Notes: a model not told the origin generated them from the sequence alone. A stretch of 64,000 bases of DNA from Euclidia mi (GCA_944739405.2 OX123196.2:71447688-71511687); one strand, 5' to 3'; positions 53,801-61,561 are shown, counted from the first letter of the stretch. Translations and numbers: made by a program.

Positions 53801-56800
53801 GCGTCCTTGGACAAATCACTGACGGCTTCCAGGTGCACACACTTATAGCGAAAACATATAAACAAACATAAATAGGTTTTAATTAGTCGTGCACCTCGAC
53901 CCTTTCTATTTAGTGTTAGGAACGGACCAGCGAAGTCAACTCCCACAGTACGGAATGGAAAATCAGGTATGATGCGCTGTGCAGGTAAATTTCCCATCAT
54001 GGGAGTTAATGTTTTACCTTGTATACGTCTACATCGAACACAAACATGTACTGTGCGGCGGGCCAAATGCCTACCATTTATAGGCCACACAGTCTCTCTT
54101 ACACAGGCCAGCAACAGCTGAGGCCCAGCATGCATATTGTGTAAGTGTTCATATTTAAAATACAATTTAGTGAGTGGATGAGAAGCGTGTAAAAGTATAG
54201 GATGTTTTTTAGTATAATTGTAATTAGATAATTCTATCCTACCACCGACCCTCATCACCTTGTCATCATCCAAAAAGGGTGAAAGTGACAAAAGTGTTGA
54301 CTTGCCACTTAAAGTTTTATTTTTTAACAAAAGATTGTACTCTAGAGTAAATGAAGTTTGCTGAGCAATTTTACATAAGCTAATAAAAGATAATTCTAAT
54401 TCGCTAACATTTAATTTACCAAATAATTTATCTTTAGGACATTTATATCTTATGTTATGTATGAATCTATTGACATACGCAAATACACGTCTCAGTTTTA
54501 AAAACGATGAAAACTTATCTATTTTTAGAATTTCTGTTGCTGGTTCCAGGACAACAGCGGAAGTGGACTTCATCTCAGGTAAGTCTGATTCATTTATTAA
54601 TTTCTTTAAATAGGGCCAATCGGATTCAGGCTGTATTAGAAAGCTTGGACCTGACCACCAGAAATTAGAATTGATGATTTGATCTGGGCTCACGCCCCTT
54701 GAGATCAGGTCAGCTGGATTCTGATCAGTCGGCACATAGCGCCACGACGAACTATCGGTAAGTTCATTAATTTCGGCTACCCTATTAGCTACAAACGTTT
54801 TTAACTTTGCAGAATTACCATTTAACCAGCTGAGGACAACGCTGGAATCGCACCAGTAAATGATGCGATTGACATCACATCGCAGAGAGCTGGTAACTGT
54901 CTTACACAATTTTGCAGCTAATAGCGCAGCGCAAAGCTCCAGACGCGGTATTGTTATCGGTTTCAACGGCGCCACCTTAGACTTAGCACACAGTAAATTT
55001 ACCTTTACCTCGCCAGCTAAGTTGTGTGACCGTAGGTACACACAGGCACCGTAAGCGACTTGAGAAGCATCACTAAAGGTATGTATTTCTATATAATTAG
55101 GAGCTTCGCATAGTGTTAAGCGCGGGATCTGTAAATCTGATAAAAAATGTAAATTGCCAATGAACTTGTTCCAGGATTCCAGGATATCGGAACTAACTGG
55201 TTCATCCCAACCCTTCTTGTTCAGCCATAAGGACTGAAGTAACATTTTAGGTATAATTACACATGGACTGAGAATTCCAAGAGGATCAAAAATCTTGAAT
55301 GATGCAGACAGTATCGATCGCTTGGTAACCACATCATTTTTATTGGGAATCTCAATCGATATTTGAAGGGTATCGGTTTTAGGATTCCAATTTAATCCTA
55401 AAGTATTATTAGATTCACTTAAACTAACCTTATCATTCTGATCAATGACTGATGATGATAAAATGCTTGGTAAATTCGATCTGAATTTACGTAGTTTAAA
55501 CCCACCTGACTTTAAAGTGTCCGACACCTTGCGTTGAATGTATAATAGCTTGGACTCGTCGTTTGATCCGGTGACCAGATCGTCGACGTAATGGTCGTGT
55601 TTAATAATGTTACCTATAAGCTGGTCATCGCAATTCTCTGCCAATACTGACAAACACTTGGTGCTCAAATATGTAGCACTTGCAAGACCATAAGTTACGG
55701 TTTTCAAACGTAAAGTTTTGATAGGATTGGACTCATCACTTCTCCAAAGTATTAATTGTAAATTACGATCCTTTTCATTTAATTCAACCATTCTAAAGAA
55801 TTTTTCAATATCAGCTGTCAAAATATATTTGTACTGACGAGCTCGAATCAAAATAGAAAAGATTGAGTCTTGAACATTGGGACCGACCATCTGCAGATCG
55901 TTCAGAGAGAAACCTGAGGAAGTTCGTGCCGATCCATCAAAGACAACACGAGTCTTTGTCGTTTCACTGTTTTGCTTATATACTGCATGATGGCAAAGAT
56001 AATAGGATGGAACGGGATTAGTAGTCGGACATTCCTCTAAATGACCTAACTCTAAATATTCTTGAATGAAATTGCAATATTTCAACTTTAATTCTGGATT
56101 CTTACGGAAACGTCTTTCTAAATACAGCAATCGTTTTTTAGCCATAGCGTAAGAATCTCCTAAACAATCTGGAGTATCAATTAGGGGCAGCCTCACACAA
56201 AATCTACCCGATTCTAAACGATAAGTATCACGATAAAAATGGTCTTCACATGCCTGCTCAATTTTGCTAAAATATTGCTTATCTGGAACCTGCTCAAGTT
56301 CCCAAAACCTTTTCAAATGAGAATTAATATTGGAATTATTGCATTCGTCACTATCACTAATTGAAACATGATACGGAATATTTTTAGGTGACGAACAATT
56401 CCTTACACTTGGAGAAATTGGGCCGGCAACGAGCCAACCTAGCTTAGAGCTACGAAGCTGGGGCATGTTAGTACCTAATGCAAGCTGATCACATCCGAGT
56501 AGGTCCCAAAACAGGTCTGCACCTATCAAGACGTCTATGGCTGAAGGCCGATTAAAGCTAGGATCAGCTTGCTGTAGGTTGGTTGGAATATTTAATTGAC
56601 TAATATCTATACATTGTTTAGGAATAACACTTGTTAATTGGTTTAATACATAAAATGACTGTACAACACTATAGTCATCATTAAGAGAATTTAATCGGGC
56701 AATACAACTTTTGTTTACGTATTCCGCTAAGTTGTTGCCTATACCAATAACGTTTATAGTATTAATAGCACATACCTGTAATGATAACTTGTTCATAAGT

Positions 56801-59800
56801 GACTGGCTAATAAATGAAGACTGACTGCCACAGTCTAACAAAGCACGCACTCGAAATTGTTTGTTTGTTTGTGGATTGATAACATTAACCATAGCTGTTG
56901 ATAAAAGAATGTGATTTTCTATAAAATTATCACTAATAGAATTATTTACTGATATTTCAGTTGAACCACGATCTGTGTTGGTATTATTGCTGCTGACTGT
57001 ACTAGCATTACTTGCACTAGTATTGTTTAAATTAGGGGAATGCAAGAGTGAATTGTGCCTACGCTTGCACTCACGACAGGGACCCAACTTGCAGTCACGT
57101 GCACGATGCCCAGTTCGTAAACAATTGGAGCATAAGTGCAACTTAAGTGCTTCATCTCGTCGTTCCTGAACGCTCTTCGCAAGGAATGTAGGGCAGTCGT
57201 ATATCCAGTGGTCACCCTTACAGACAACGCACTGCTTAGCGACAGAGCCGGTGTTCTGAACTGTAGATGAAAAGGATTTAGTACTACGAGAATTGTTATT
57301 ATTGTTTTGACGTGATTGTGTGACCTTGGGTATATCAGACTTGTTTTGATTCATAGTTTCTAACACATCAGCGCGATCAGTTAGGAATTTATTGAAATCC
57401 TTTAAAGCAGGGAGATTGGACAAATTATTACGATGTTCTTCCCACTTCATGGCAGTACGATTATCTAATTTTGGTATAAGAATTTTAATAATTATCATTT
57501 CAAGCAGTTCATCTTTCGTTGCTAAACTTGACAATGCTCGCAAGTTTTTAGTTACGTGGTCAACTAGAAACCTCAGTGATTTGTCCGATTCACGTTTATG
57601 TTGTTGTTGTGTTGATTCGAAATATATCAATGAATTAAGGTGTTGATTTATAAGTTGGCGCTTGTTATCGTAACGATCGCACAAAAGCTGCCATGCAGTT
57701 TTATAATTATTTTCAGAAATCTCTAAATTGGAAATAATTCGCGCGGCTTCATTCTCAAGATACGATACCAAATAATGGAACTTGTGAATAGGTTCAATGC
57801 GTTCATTGTTATGAATAAGCGATAAATAGGTATCTCGGAACTCAAGCCAGCGGAAATAAGCGCCATCAAACTTTGCGATTTGTATTTGTGGTAATTTAAA
57901 ATCAACATGATGACATTGAGATGACAGATCGTTATGACATTGTGATGAATTGTGCAAATCAGATTCGTTTGAAGTATTTTTGTACTTATCAAGTTGCTCT
58001 TCAGCAATTGCAAGATGTGAAGTGAAGATCTGCTCAATTTCATCACGTTCGTCGATCTCGGAGTCCATATTATCGCAATTAATGACCTCAATCTGAGCCT
58101 GTAGTTCATCAAATTTGCTAGACATAGCTCGTATTTTACCAATACTAATTTCTAACTCTTTAATTTGGGTTTTATTCAATTTTGAAGAGCATACTCCATC
58201 TAAATATTTTTTAAACTTTGTTAAACGACCTTTGACCGAGCTACGCTTAGCAAACAGTTCCTTCAATTGTTTTGCATTACAGTCTTTATCTTCGCTTAAA
58301 GACATTTTGTTAAATACTAATAGCAACAACAAACGATAAACTAGCACTGAGAACTTTACGAAAAATGCTTATTGTTAATTGAGTTCTAAACAGTAACGCA
58401 AAATGAAGGAATAAAGTTATATGTTTAGAATCTTATCTGATACTCCTTCGGCGGCACCTGGGGCAGCCACGCGGCTGCAGCTCGGCAGCACGACGATGCA
58501 CCGACGTCACCCAAACGCGGCTAGCGGTAGCTGGCAGCGTCAGGCAGCGATGGAGTTTCTGGAATAGTCGGCCCAAAATATTTGAAATAATGTTAACTAC
58601 AATAATGGCACGAACTATTGGGAGGGTGTCTATGAGAAAAATTGGCAATATTACTAATTGGTGTTTAGATACTCAAGTATTGTTCATTTATGAACTTATT
58701 TTAAGGAATGTACTGGTATTTTAAGAATTTATAATTTTACAAATGATGACGTAGGTAGTTGTCACACTGAACAATGAATTTTAATTACACTATTTTTCTA
58801 TATTTACTGGTTGTTTACTTGAAATAAGCTTTAAATTAGCTAGATACTTTGTTGAACTAATGAAATACACAAGTGGAATGTACCAAACAGCGACCCTTTT
58901 GATAGGAAAAATAGGTTTAGGTGTTAGGGTAAACTATGGGAATGGCACTTAACTGATAGGCGAGACGGCTGCTTCCGGCTGCATTGGTCCTCGCTGATGG
59001 CTGTTGGCACTGATAGAAACACGAGCTGTTCTACAAATGTTGACGGAATCCTCGAACTGGCGTGGCAGGCTGACGGTGAACCCCGACGTGGCGTCGTCGT
59101 AGAAGCTAAGGCTGGGCGCGGCGCTTTCTGCTGACCGACCTGGCTGGCTTAGTTGTCTTCTTTGATAGTGTTCCTGCGTCTGTAGTCCTCCACAATCAAT
59201 CTTTGGTAGATTTCCTTTTGACGAGAATTCTTTGTTTTCGTACTTCGATCCGAATTTTGCAAATCCGTGATGTCGCGGTCGCCAATTTTAATGTGTGTAA
59301 TAGTAGACAAAGTTTTGTAATGAAAACCTCAGATTCCGTTGATAACAGCTTTAATTTTGGTTATTTGACATTATTACAATGATTCGCAGTTTTTATACGT
59401 CTTGATGCTAGCGTAACAAATTTAGAAATCGAATAACAAAAATATGTGCGGGTGTAAGTAAAATAAATTTAGGAGTCAGGTACAGTATTACTTAAACGAG
59501 TAACTTGATGCCATTTAAAATGATCAGGCGTTTATGCAGCGCAGACACATATTATTATGTCCAGTTTTGTTTGGCACTTCTGAATAAGCCTTATCTTCCA
59601 TACATATTCAAAAGTAGAGCAAAATCTAGTTACCTGATTGTTATTGTATGTTTTTTTTTCAATTATAATACCATTAAGACCTTGAAAAAAAAAGGTATCT
59701 CATAAATCAATTTTACAGGATTTTCAACCAATGGTGAAACTGATCATTATTCTGGTATTACATTTTTAGGCCTTGCTTTGCACTCATAACACAGCCTATG

Positions 59801-60327
59801 TGGCTAAAAATGATGTACAGTTTCAGCATTTTTTAAAGTTCATATCTGTAGTTTATCTCTTCTATGCCTGAATTGTACCAAATCAGCCTTTACAAAAGCA
59901 AGAATTAGTGAGAGTGCTTTAAGACCAGAAACATGTTGTTACTGAATATAAAACACTCAGGGGCGCGCAGACGTCATGTATATAATTTACTACTTGGCTC
60001 ATTTACAAATAAATAGCTAGCACAAAAGTTTTGTAACAAACTTTACAAGTTTCTAAACATACAACAAAGCCACGCCCTCAAAATAACAATACAAAAGTGA
60101 CCGGTGTTATGATGAAAAATTTTATCTAAAGTTAGTTGGGAGGAACTTAAAATACTATATTTTTTGTAGGTTTTTGCAATATTCATACAGAAATATAACT
60201 AACCCCATCGTTCGGGCGTTCGTCCGAAAATCTCTCCCGTTTCATCGTCGTAGAATGTATATTTTCCAGACCGATGCGAAGGCTTTGTATCCATCTGGAA
60301 CTCCTCCAATCTGGGATTTCTGATCAT
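38739..60327 (-). CDS. gene A: Na+/K+-ATPase beta subunit (nervana family), 6 coding exons
   Basis: Coding exons on the minus strand: 60327-60204, 48516-48259, 43601-43421, 41747-41636, 40661-40493 and 38842-38739. The total is 948 nt (315 codons plus stop) with consistent phases and GT/AG borders. The protein is the obligatory beta subunit of the plasma-membrane Na+/K+ pump, a type II membrane glycoprotein. Features in order: a ~42-residue cytoplasmic tail with TGEIFGRTPERWG, a membrane segment (LFIFYIIFYAALAALLAIC), PGLGFRPLPPDVRSTLIWY, and six ectodomain cysteines (IFNC, KVCDV, WDPC, SSPC, VWVSC, NIEC). It also has the EGYLSPLVAI signature, IECRAWARNIKY near the end, and sequons NDT and NIT. 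Length is normal for the family. Start: ATG 60327 in the context GACAAAATGA. The frame is open 40 codons further to another ATG at 60447, but that extension is unlike the family. Confidence 0.9.
38876..39175 (-). mobile_element. tRNA-derived SINE with RTE-type tail
   Basis: On the minus strand it starts GCAGCGATAGCTGAGTGG and ends CCCAGCAGTGGGACAGTA... followed by (ATG)n, that is, a tRNA-like head and an RTE-type 3' end. A diverged copy lies at 16600-16830. Confidence 0.6.
39176..39939. repeat. gene A intron 5: interspersed repeat fragments
   Basis: Bases about 39345-39430 match the repeat at 27000-27240. Bases about 39730-39930 (AGTGGTTCTCAAAG, ACTTTGAGAATGG) form the inverted ends of a small unnamed element. 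No gene is seen. Confidence 0.4.
39940..40470 (+). mobile_element. Helitron-like repeat split by an insertion
   Basis: The left part (AGCTAATATTATAAAACTGA to GAGGAAGGCTATAG, ending about 40061) and right part (TATAACGCGGGTGTCTCGCG, ending CTAG at 40470) match the 27888-28103 element. About 375 bases of unrelated AT-rich sequence lie between. Confidence 0.5.
40493..40661 (-). CDS. gene A exon 5
   Basis: Acceptor CATTCCAG, donor AGAA|GTGAGT. It encodes ANMVWVSCHGETPADKENIG and FYPYMNAEGYLSPLVAIHLQ, the most diagnostic part of the beta ectodomain. Confidence 0.9.
40662..41635. other. gene A intron 4, contents
   Basis: It holds a 14-bp perfect hairpin (CTCTAGTTGGAGGA / TCCTCCAACTAGAG, about 40799-40840) and the SINE at 41047-41310. 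The rest is unassigned. Confidence 0.45.
41047..41310 (+). mobile_element. tRNA-derived SINE
   Basis: The head GGCGATAGCCCAGTTGTG (A box) and GGTTCGATCCCAG (B box) are followed by a body with CAATGTGCCCGGTAGATGGC. The 3' part has TGCCTACCACTTCGGGG, also present as a lone tail near 1130. It is not a tRNA gene. Confidence 0.65.
41636..41747 (-). CDS. gene A exon 4
   Basis: Acceptor CTTCCAG, donor CTAT|GTGAGT. It encodes IYGWRPEFYNDTQNLPADMP and RDLQKHIRNITTYNRDY, with two glycosylation sequons. Confidence 0.9.
41748..42214. other. gene A intron 3 (first part): repeat fragment, no gene
   Basis: Bases about 41800-42040 (AGGTTGCATCCAAGACTTAC, CAAAGGGATAGAGATATGCC, CAAAGATCTTCATGACAG) belong to the repeat family of 22780-22990. 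Confidence 0.45.
42215..43105. mobile_element. ~890-bp TIR element with GCCGGCGGC subterminal repeats
   Basis: It begins GGCTGCTACACACAGTGCCG and ends CGGCACTGTGTGTAGCAGCC, a perfect 20-bp inverted repeat. Clusters of GCCGGCGGC lie just inside both ends. No clean target duplication was found (TGA left, ATT right). It hosts the SINE at 42586-42752. Harbinger-like by appearance, unproven. Confidence 0.65.
42586..42752 (-). mobile_element. tRNA-derived SINE nested in the TIR element
   Basis: On the minus strand the head TGCCTCTGTGGTCCAGTGG and the B box GGTTCGATTCCCGG are followed by a body with CTACCCCTTCGGGGATACAG. It is the same family as 16998-17161. Confidence 0.65.
43106..43420. repeat. 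fragment of the 49390-51309 fold-back family
   Basis: TTTTCAAGTTCCTTTCTACA, CATCCGTTAAATGAGCAATA and GTAGGTACGGCCGAGTGAAG recur at 50930-50960 and 51358-51380, partly in inverse orientation. Truncated copy, no ORF. Confidence 0.5.
43421..43601 (-). CDS. gene A exon 3
   Basis: Acceptor CTTCCACAG, donor AATCG|GTAAGA. It encodes YKKKGQTAGAGQNIFNCNFK, then KVCDVDIRGWDPC and SSPCIFLKLNR, with the first four disulfide cysteines. Confidence 0.9.
43849..44527. mobile_element. PIF/Harbinger-type MITE hosting another MITE
   Basis: The ends GGCCAAGCGCATACATACAA and TTGTATGTATGCGCTAGCCC are inverted with two mismatches and flanked by TTA (43846-43848 and 44528-44530). The 44163-44350 element lies inside. 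No transposase. Confidence 0.65.
44163..44350. mobile_element. 188-bp perfect-palindrome Harbinger MITE (copy 1)
   Basis: GGCCTCGCGCGCACTAGCGA to GTGCGCGCACT is repeated as an exact reverse complement around a ~14-nt centre, giving arms of about 87 bp. TTA flanks both sides (44160-44162 and 44351-44353). Confidence 0.85.
44531..44695. mobile_element. Harbinger MITE copy 2, same family as 44163-44350
   Basis: It has the same ends (GGCCTCGCGCGCACTAGCGA / AGTGCGCGCGAGGCC) with a partly replaced left arm (CAGTCGCAATCGAAAAATCA). Flanking TTA at 44528-44530 and 44696-44698. The left TTA is also the right TTA of the 43849-44527 element. Confidence 0.8.
44699..45654. other. gene A intron 2, no gene seen
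   Basis: Mostly unassigned. ATCTGAAATCCGATT near 45160 has a relative (ATCTGAAATCGGATT) near 48045, so an older repeat may have been split by the hAT insertion. Confidence 0.35.
46397..46690 (-). pseudogene. probable hAT transposase C-terminal remnant
   Basis: The frame contains KTKVTTNRAGKICFIAHNWK followed by an acidic, Ser-rich tail (SYDSEEDFFDNLL). The RAGKICFI.HN block resembles the region after the hAT dimerisation domain (R..........L.F...N). The upstream catalytic parts are missing. Confidence 0.45.
46785..47471 (-). pseudogene. Penelope-like element, GIY-YIG endonuclease end
   Basis: The minus strand reads KGVTDKIGYILKQASIKTYY, then after a frame break EAGVYKIDCDCGLSYIG (the GIY-YIG-type core). 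A TAA replaces the next residue, followed by TKRSIGIRLKEHIAEIKHER, YLRFDEPQILAKEHRFIPRM and HPNFNREDGWN. This is the endonuclease end of Penelope-like elements. The edge CCGACGTTTCGAATTC near 46793 matches their terminal repeat. The copy is dead (stop, frameshift, no reverse transcriptase). Confidence 0.75.
47935..48258. other. gene A intron 2 near exon 2, no gene seen
   Basis: Unassigned. It contains an ATCGATTT / AAATCGAT-rich stretch at 47995-48055. Confidence 0.4.
48259..48516 (-). CDS. gene A exon 2, membrane segment
   Basis: Acceptor TTTCCAG, donor TCTG|GTGAGT. It encodes the membrane helix LFIFYIIFYAALAALLAIC and then TSPGLGFRPLPPDVRSTLIW and YKYWEDQLMDFLS. Confidence 0.92.
48517..49389. 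repeat. gene A intron 1 (3' part) with an RTE LINE 3' end
   Basis: Bases about 48590-48775 on the plus strand end with CTGGAGGAGGCCTATGTCCA (encoding LEEAYVQQ in the family), the last residues of lepidopteran RTE ORF2. The copy is short and broken. The rest is AT-rich and unassigned. Confidence 0.5.
49566..50677 (+). mobile_element. IS630/Tc1-mariner-type element inserted in the fold-back arm
   Basis: The ends TACCCTGTGCGCTGTAGCAT and ATGCTACAGCGCACATGGTA are inverted. Comparison with the uninterrupted opposite arm (CACTATACTAATTCTTAG) shows that the insertion duplicated TA, the Tc1/mariner signature. Length 1112 bp. It carries a transposase remnant on the plus strand. Confidence 0.75.
49938..50201 (+). 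pseudogene. DDE transposase C-terminal remnant
   Basis: One frame reads MLKAELITLVRRHKPPTPTY, ALAKMAKE, a TAA stop, then VLRLPPYHCQYNAIEMICAI and VQPEDWSKVV. The block LPPYH..N.IE is the last catalytic motif of IS630/Tc1-type transposases (Asn...Glu). An acidic tail (TDTDDEFCDNSDVADSDMS) is encoded shortly downstream in another frame. The N-terminal half and the first catalytic Asp residues are absent. Confidence 0.65.
51310..51919. repeat. gene A intron 1 with a tRNA-derived SINE (51407-51608, minus strand)
   Basis: The SINE head is GGTTGGCATAGTGGTAGTAA (A box) and GCAGGTTCAATTCCCGC (B box), followed by CAGACATTTGTGTGCATGAA. The sequence to 51919 is unassigned. Confidence 0.55.
51920..52115. 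mobile_element. ~195-bp fold-back MITE
   Basis: AAACAAATTTTAGAATTCTG near 51968 is mirrored by CAGAATTCTAAAATTTGTT near 52059. The outer parts GCACACTTACCCAAGCCGA and TCGGATAAGTGTGCG pair with mismatches. No ORF. Confidence 0.6.
52116..52747. repeat. diverged Helitron-like fragment and unassigned sequence
   Basis: ATAAAGCTGTAGAGTTTGTT (52204), TTCATTTATCAAGGAAGG (52341) and GAGAGCGGAGTAGAAGCC (52384) follow the order of the 27888-28103 Helitron-like repeat. They are diverged and carry an inverted CTCAGGAACT-like pair. Confidence 0.4.
52753..53008 (-). repeat. 3' LTR of the BEL/Pao element
   Basis: 256 bp, minus strand TGTCTGCGCTGCATAAACGC to CTACTATTACACACA. Same sequence as the 5' LTR. Confidence 0.93.
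53009..53022 (-). other. polypurine tract
   Basis: Minus strand GGGGGGGAAGA directly before the 3' LTR, the primer for plus-strand DNA synthesis in LTR retrotransposons. Confidence 0.75.
53044..58347 (-). CDS. BEL/Pao Gag-Pol polyprotein, intact
   Basis: 1767 codons without a stop; translation probably starts at Met15 (MSLSEDKDCNAKQ). Domains in order, with approximate residues: Gag-like region with FDGAYFRWLEFRDTYLS (~160), and zinc knuckles CVVCKGDHWIYDC, CSNCLRTGHRARDC and CRECKRRHNSLLH (~372-435). The aspartic protease RALLDCGSQSSF has Asp near 502. The reverse transcriptase has RVVFDGSAR, ILTADIEKFFRMV and catalytic YVDD (~920). RNase H has HTFSDASQVAYGA (~1090). The integrase has a HHCC region ending CVRCRRIQGK (~1435), GVDFAGPF (~1471), CDNGRNF (~1537) and GGIWEAGVK (~1580). 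A C-terminal tail with TRVADVKTTRGCFRRPLTR follows. All catalytic residues I can place are present, in one frame, typical of the BEL/Pao superfamily. Confidence 0.93.
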   Translation of the reverse strand: MLVYRLLLLLVFNKMSLSEDKDCNAKQLKELFAKRSSVKGRLTKFKKYLDGVCSSKLNKTQIKELEISIGKIRAMSSKFDELQAQIEVINCDNMDSEIDERDEIEQIFTSHLAIAEEQLDKYKNTSNESDLHNSSQCHNDLSSQCHHVDFKLPQIQIAKFDGAYFRWLEFRDTYLSLIHNNERIEPIHKFHYLVSYLENEAARIISNLEISENNYKTAWQLLCDRYDNKRQLINQHLNSLIYFESTQQQHKRESDKSLRFLVDHVTKNLRALSSLATKDELLEMIIIKILIPKLDNRTAMKWEEHRNNLSNLPALKDFNKFLTDRADVLETMNQNKSDIPKVTQSRQNNNNNSRSTKSFSSTVQNTGSVAKQCVVCKGDHWIYDCPTFLAKSVQERRDEALKLHLCSNCLRTGHRARDCKLGPCRECKRRHNSLLHSPNLNNTSASNASTVSSNNTNTDRGSTEISVNNSISDNFIENHILLSTAMVNVINPQTNKQFRVRALLDCGSQSSFISQSLMNKLSLQVCAINTINVIGIGNNLAEYVNKSCIARLNSLNDDYSVVQSFYVLNQLTSVIPKQCIDISQLNIPTNLQQADPSFNRPSAIDVLIGADLFWDLLGCDQLALGTNMPQLRSSKLGWLVAGPISPSVRNCSSPKNIPYHVSISDSDECNNSNINSHLKRFWELEQVPDKQYFSKIEQACEDHFYRDTYRLESGRFCVRLPLIDTPDCLGDSYAMAKKRLLYLERRFRKNPELKLKYCNFIQEYLELGHLEECPTTNPVPSYYLCHHAVYKQNSETTKTRVVFDGSARTSSGFSLNDLQMVGPNVQDSIFSILIRARQYKYILTADIEKFFRMVELNEKDRNLQLILWRSDESNPIKTLRLKTVTYGLASATYLSTKCLSVLAENCDDQLIGNIIKHDHYVDDLVTGSNDESKLLYIQRKVSDTLKSGGFKLRKFRSNLPSILSSSVIDQNDKVSLSESNNTLGLNWNPKTDTLQISIEIPNKNDVVTKRSILSASFKIFDPLGILSPCVIIPKMLLQSLWLNKKGWDEPVSSDILESWNKFIGNLHFLSDLQIPRLTLCEAPNYIEIHTFSDASQVAYGACVYLRSHNLAGEVKVNLLCAKSKVAPLKPITIPRLELCAALLAAKLCKTVTSSLRCDVNRIIYWCDSSVVLSWLNGNSAKLKTFVANRVAEINELTDSSSWRYVPTDQNPADLISRGVSPDQIINSNFWWSGPSFLIQPESDWPYLKKLINESDLPEMKSTSAVVLEPATEILKIDKFSSFLKLRRVFAYVNRFIHNIRYKCPKDKLFGKLNVSELELSFISLCKIAQQTSFTLEYNLLLKNKTLSGKSTLLSLSPFLDDDKVMRVGGRIELSNYNYTKKHPILLHASHPLTKLYFKYEHLHNMHAGPQLLLACVRETVWPINGRHLARRTVHVCVRCRRIQGKTLTPMMGNLPAQRIIPDFPFRTVGVDFAGPFLTLNRKGRGARLIKTYLCLFICFRYKCVHLEAVSDLSKDAFIMTLRRFISRRGKPAEIFCDNGRNFVAAAKEIGNFLKTNHEPVVNFATNEGIKFVFSPTYAPHFGGIWEAGVKSAKYHLKRVMGNHHLTFEEICTLFTQVEAVLNSRPLCPLSPSPNDYHFLSPGHFLIGRALNALPGPSLEHENQNNLQRYLKLEQIHRHFWQRWEKEYIAELQQRSKWRTNSASLQVGDLVLLQEDNVPPLSWRMGLVSLFPGTDGVTRVADVKTTRGCFRRPLTRICPLPISLPDDD
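58348..59291 (-). other. BEL/Pao leader with primer-binding site (59267-59284)
   Basis: Immediately inside the 5' LTR, after a short TTAAAAT spacer, the minus strand reads TGGCGACCGCGACATCACGG. It begins TGG, as expected for pairing with the CCA end of a tRNA. The remaining ~900 nt have no ORF of note. Confidence 0.6.
59292..59547 (-). repeat. 5' LTR of the BEL/Pao element
   Basis: 256 bp, identical to the 3' LTR base for base as far as I can compare by eye. This implies a recent insertion. Confidence 0.93.
59553..60203. other. gene A intron 1 (5' part), no gene seen
   Basis: Unassigned AT-rich intron sequence. Confidence 0.4.
60204..60327 (-). CDS. gene A exon 1, cytoplasmic tail
   Basis: It encodes MIRNPRLEEF...KPSHRSGKYTFYDDETGEIF and GRTPERWG, ending at donor TGGG|GTTAGT. 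TGE(I/F)xGRT...W is the conserved juxtamembrane motif of insect beta subunits. Start choice: the context GACAAAATGA is good. The frame continues upstream to 60447, but that part (MFMLHITSYF...) looks unlike a cytoplasmic tail. Confidence 0.82.
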
Positions 60328-61561
60328 TTTGTCTTTATTAAGGCACTTTCTTTCATAAAACACGAAATTATCTAAACAATAAACACAATACACACGCCCA
60401 GCCGCTACCGCAAATTTGAAATAACTAGTGATGTGCAACATAAACACTTAAACAGTTATACTGCATTCAATCTTATAAGACAGCTCATAATCGACTGTCA
60501 TTGTAAAATAATTATTTCATCTGCTGAGGGGCAAGCACGTAAAAGGATGAACATGGTCTTTGATCATACTTTAACGTTTTACAGGCCAGATTTGAAACAC
60601 AGAATATTCTTAATAAGGTACATCATAGACATACATCTATCTGAACAGATAATTACTATAAATTAAAGTAGCCACTTTGTTCTGGCTGTCTGTTTGCATA
60701 ATACGCTAAACACAAAAACTGCCAAACGGATTTTTGTACGGTTTTTACCAGTAGTAGTATAATTCAATAAATTCATACAAATTTCGTTCTAATTTTGAAT
60801 TTATCTGGAAGGAAACGCTTACTCAAAGGTGGTGAAACAGGGCCTTAGTATGGTATTTACTACGTAGTAGATTGGTTTAAGTGACTGTTAGCTCTGTTAG
60901 CTAGGTACTTCACTAAAACTTACGTCACAACTGACAACAAGGAGCAAGTATACATGGAGAGATAGTTTTAAGCATTAACAAGAAACCTATAGTTTTTTCT
61001 TTTTACTTGTATAAAATTTCATATGTGTAACCGAGACAGATGTATTGTATTTATTACCTCTTGAAATACTCATGTCGCAATTTTTCAAAAGAAGAAATGA
61101 CTGTCAATAGTGATGTACTCATGCATTAATCTTTGATTGGTATTGGTATATTATTGGGTATGTAGAGACAAGGTAAGCATTTGATTAAGTAATATACCAG
61201 TAGTATATTATTTTACGAGCTTTTATTTAGCGTCAAAATCAAAAATCAAAATTTTGGCTGAAATAATAATGCAATATTAATCTCTAAAAAAAATCTCGTA
61301 AATTAAAATTTTCTCATAAAATTACGAAGTCGGCAATCGAATTGACAATGACCTTCACGAAGCTCCTCTCTTACCGCTTATTCACAGGAGGAATTCAAGT
61401 ATCCACTTCGAACTGGTGGTCAGAGTATAATTTATCCACCTCTATGATGATCCGCATTTCAAATAATATAAAGTACTTGCATTACAATAAAATGAAGTTT
61501 TGTCTTAACCGTACATTTGGTACAATAAGTAGGTTACTTGTTATTTGTAAACGGATCCTCC
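60328..61561. other. upstream of gene A, no gene seen
   Basis: It presumably holds the gene A 5' UTR and promoter. I recognise no specific element. Short frames only. Confidence 0.35.

Larger units (their letters stand above)
52753..59547 (-). mobile_element. complete BEL/Pao LTR retrotransposon, 6795 bp
   Basis: Two 256-bp LTRs (52753-53008 and 59292-59547) are identical to my reading and have TG...CA ends. They are flanked by CATAT on both sides (52748-52752 and 59548-59552), the 5-bp target duplication expected for BEL/Pao. On the minus strand the order is 5' LTR, primer-binding site, ~940-nt leader, one 1767-codon ORF, polypurine tract and 3' LTR. All parts needed for mobility are present. 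It sits in intron 1 of gene A, in the same orientation as the gene. Confidence 0.93.

Noticed and set aside
53087..58339. Plus-strand ORFs inside 53044-58347
   Set aside because: Shadows of the BEL/Pao polyprotein on the other strand.
60328..60447. 40-codon upstream extension of gene A exon 1
   Set aside because: The extension starts MFMLHITSYF and is hydrophobic, unlike a beta-subunit tail. The ATG at 60327 has a better context and gives a normal length.
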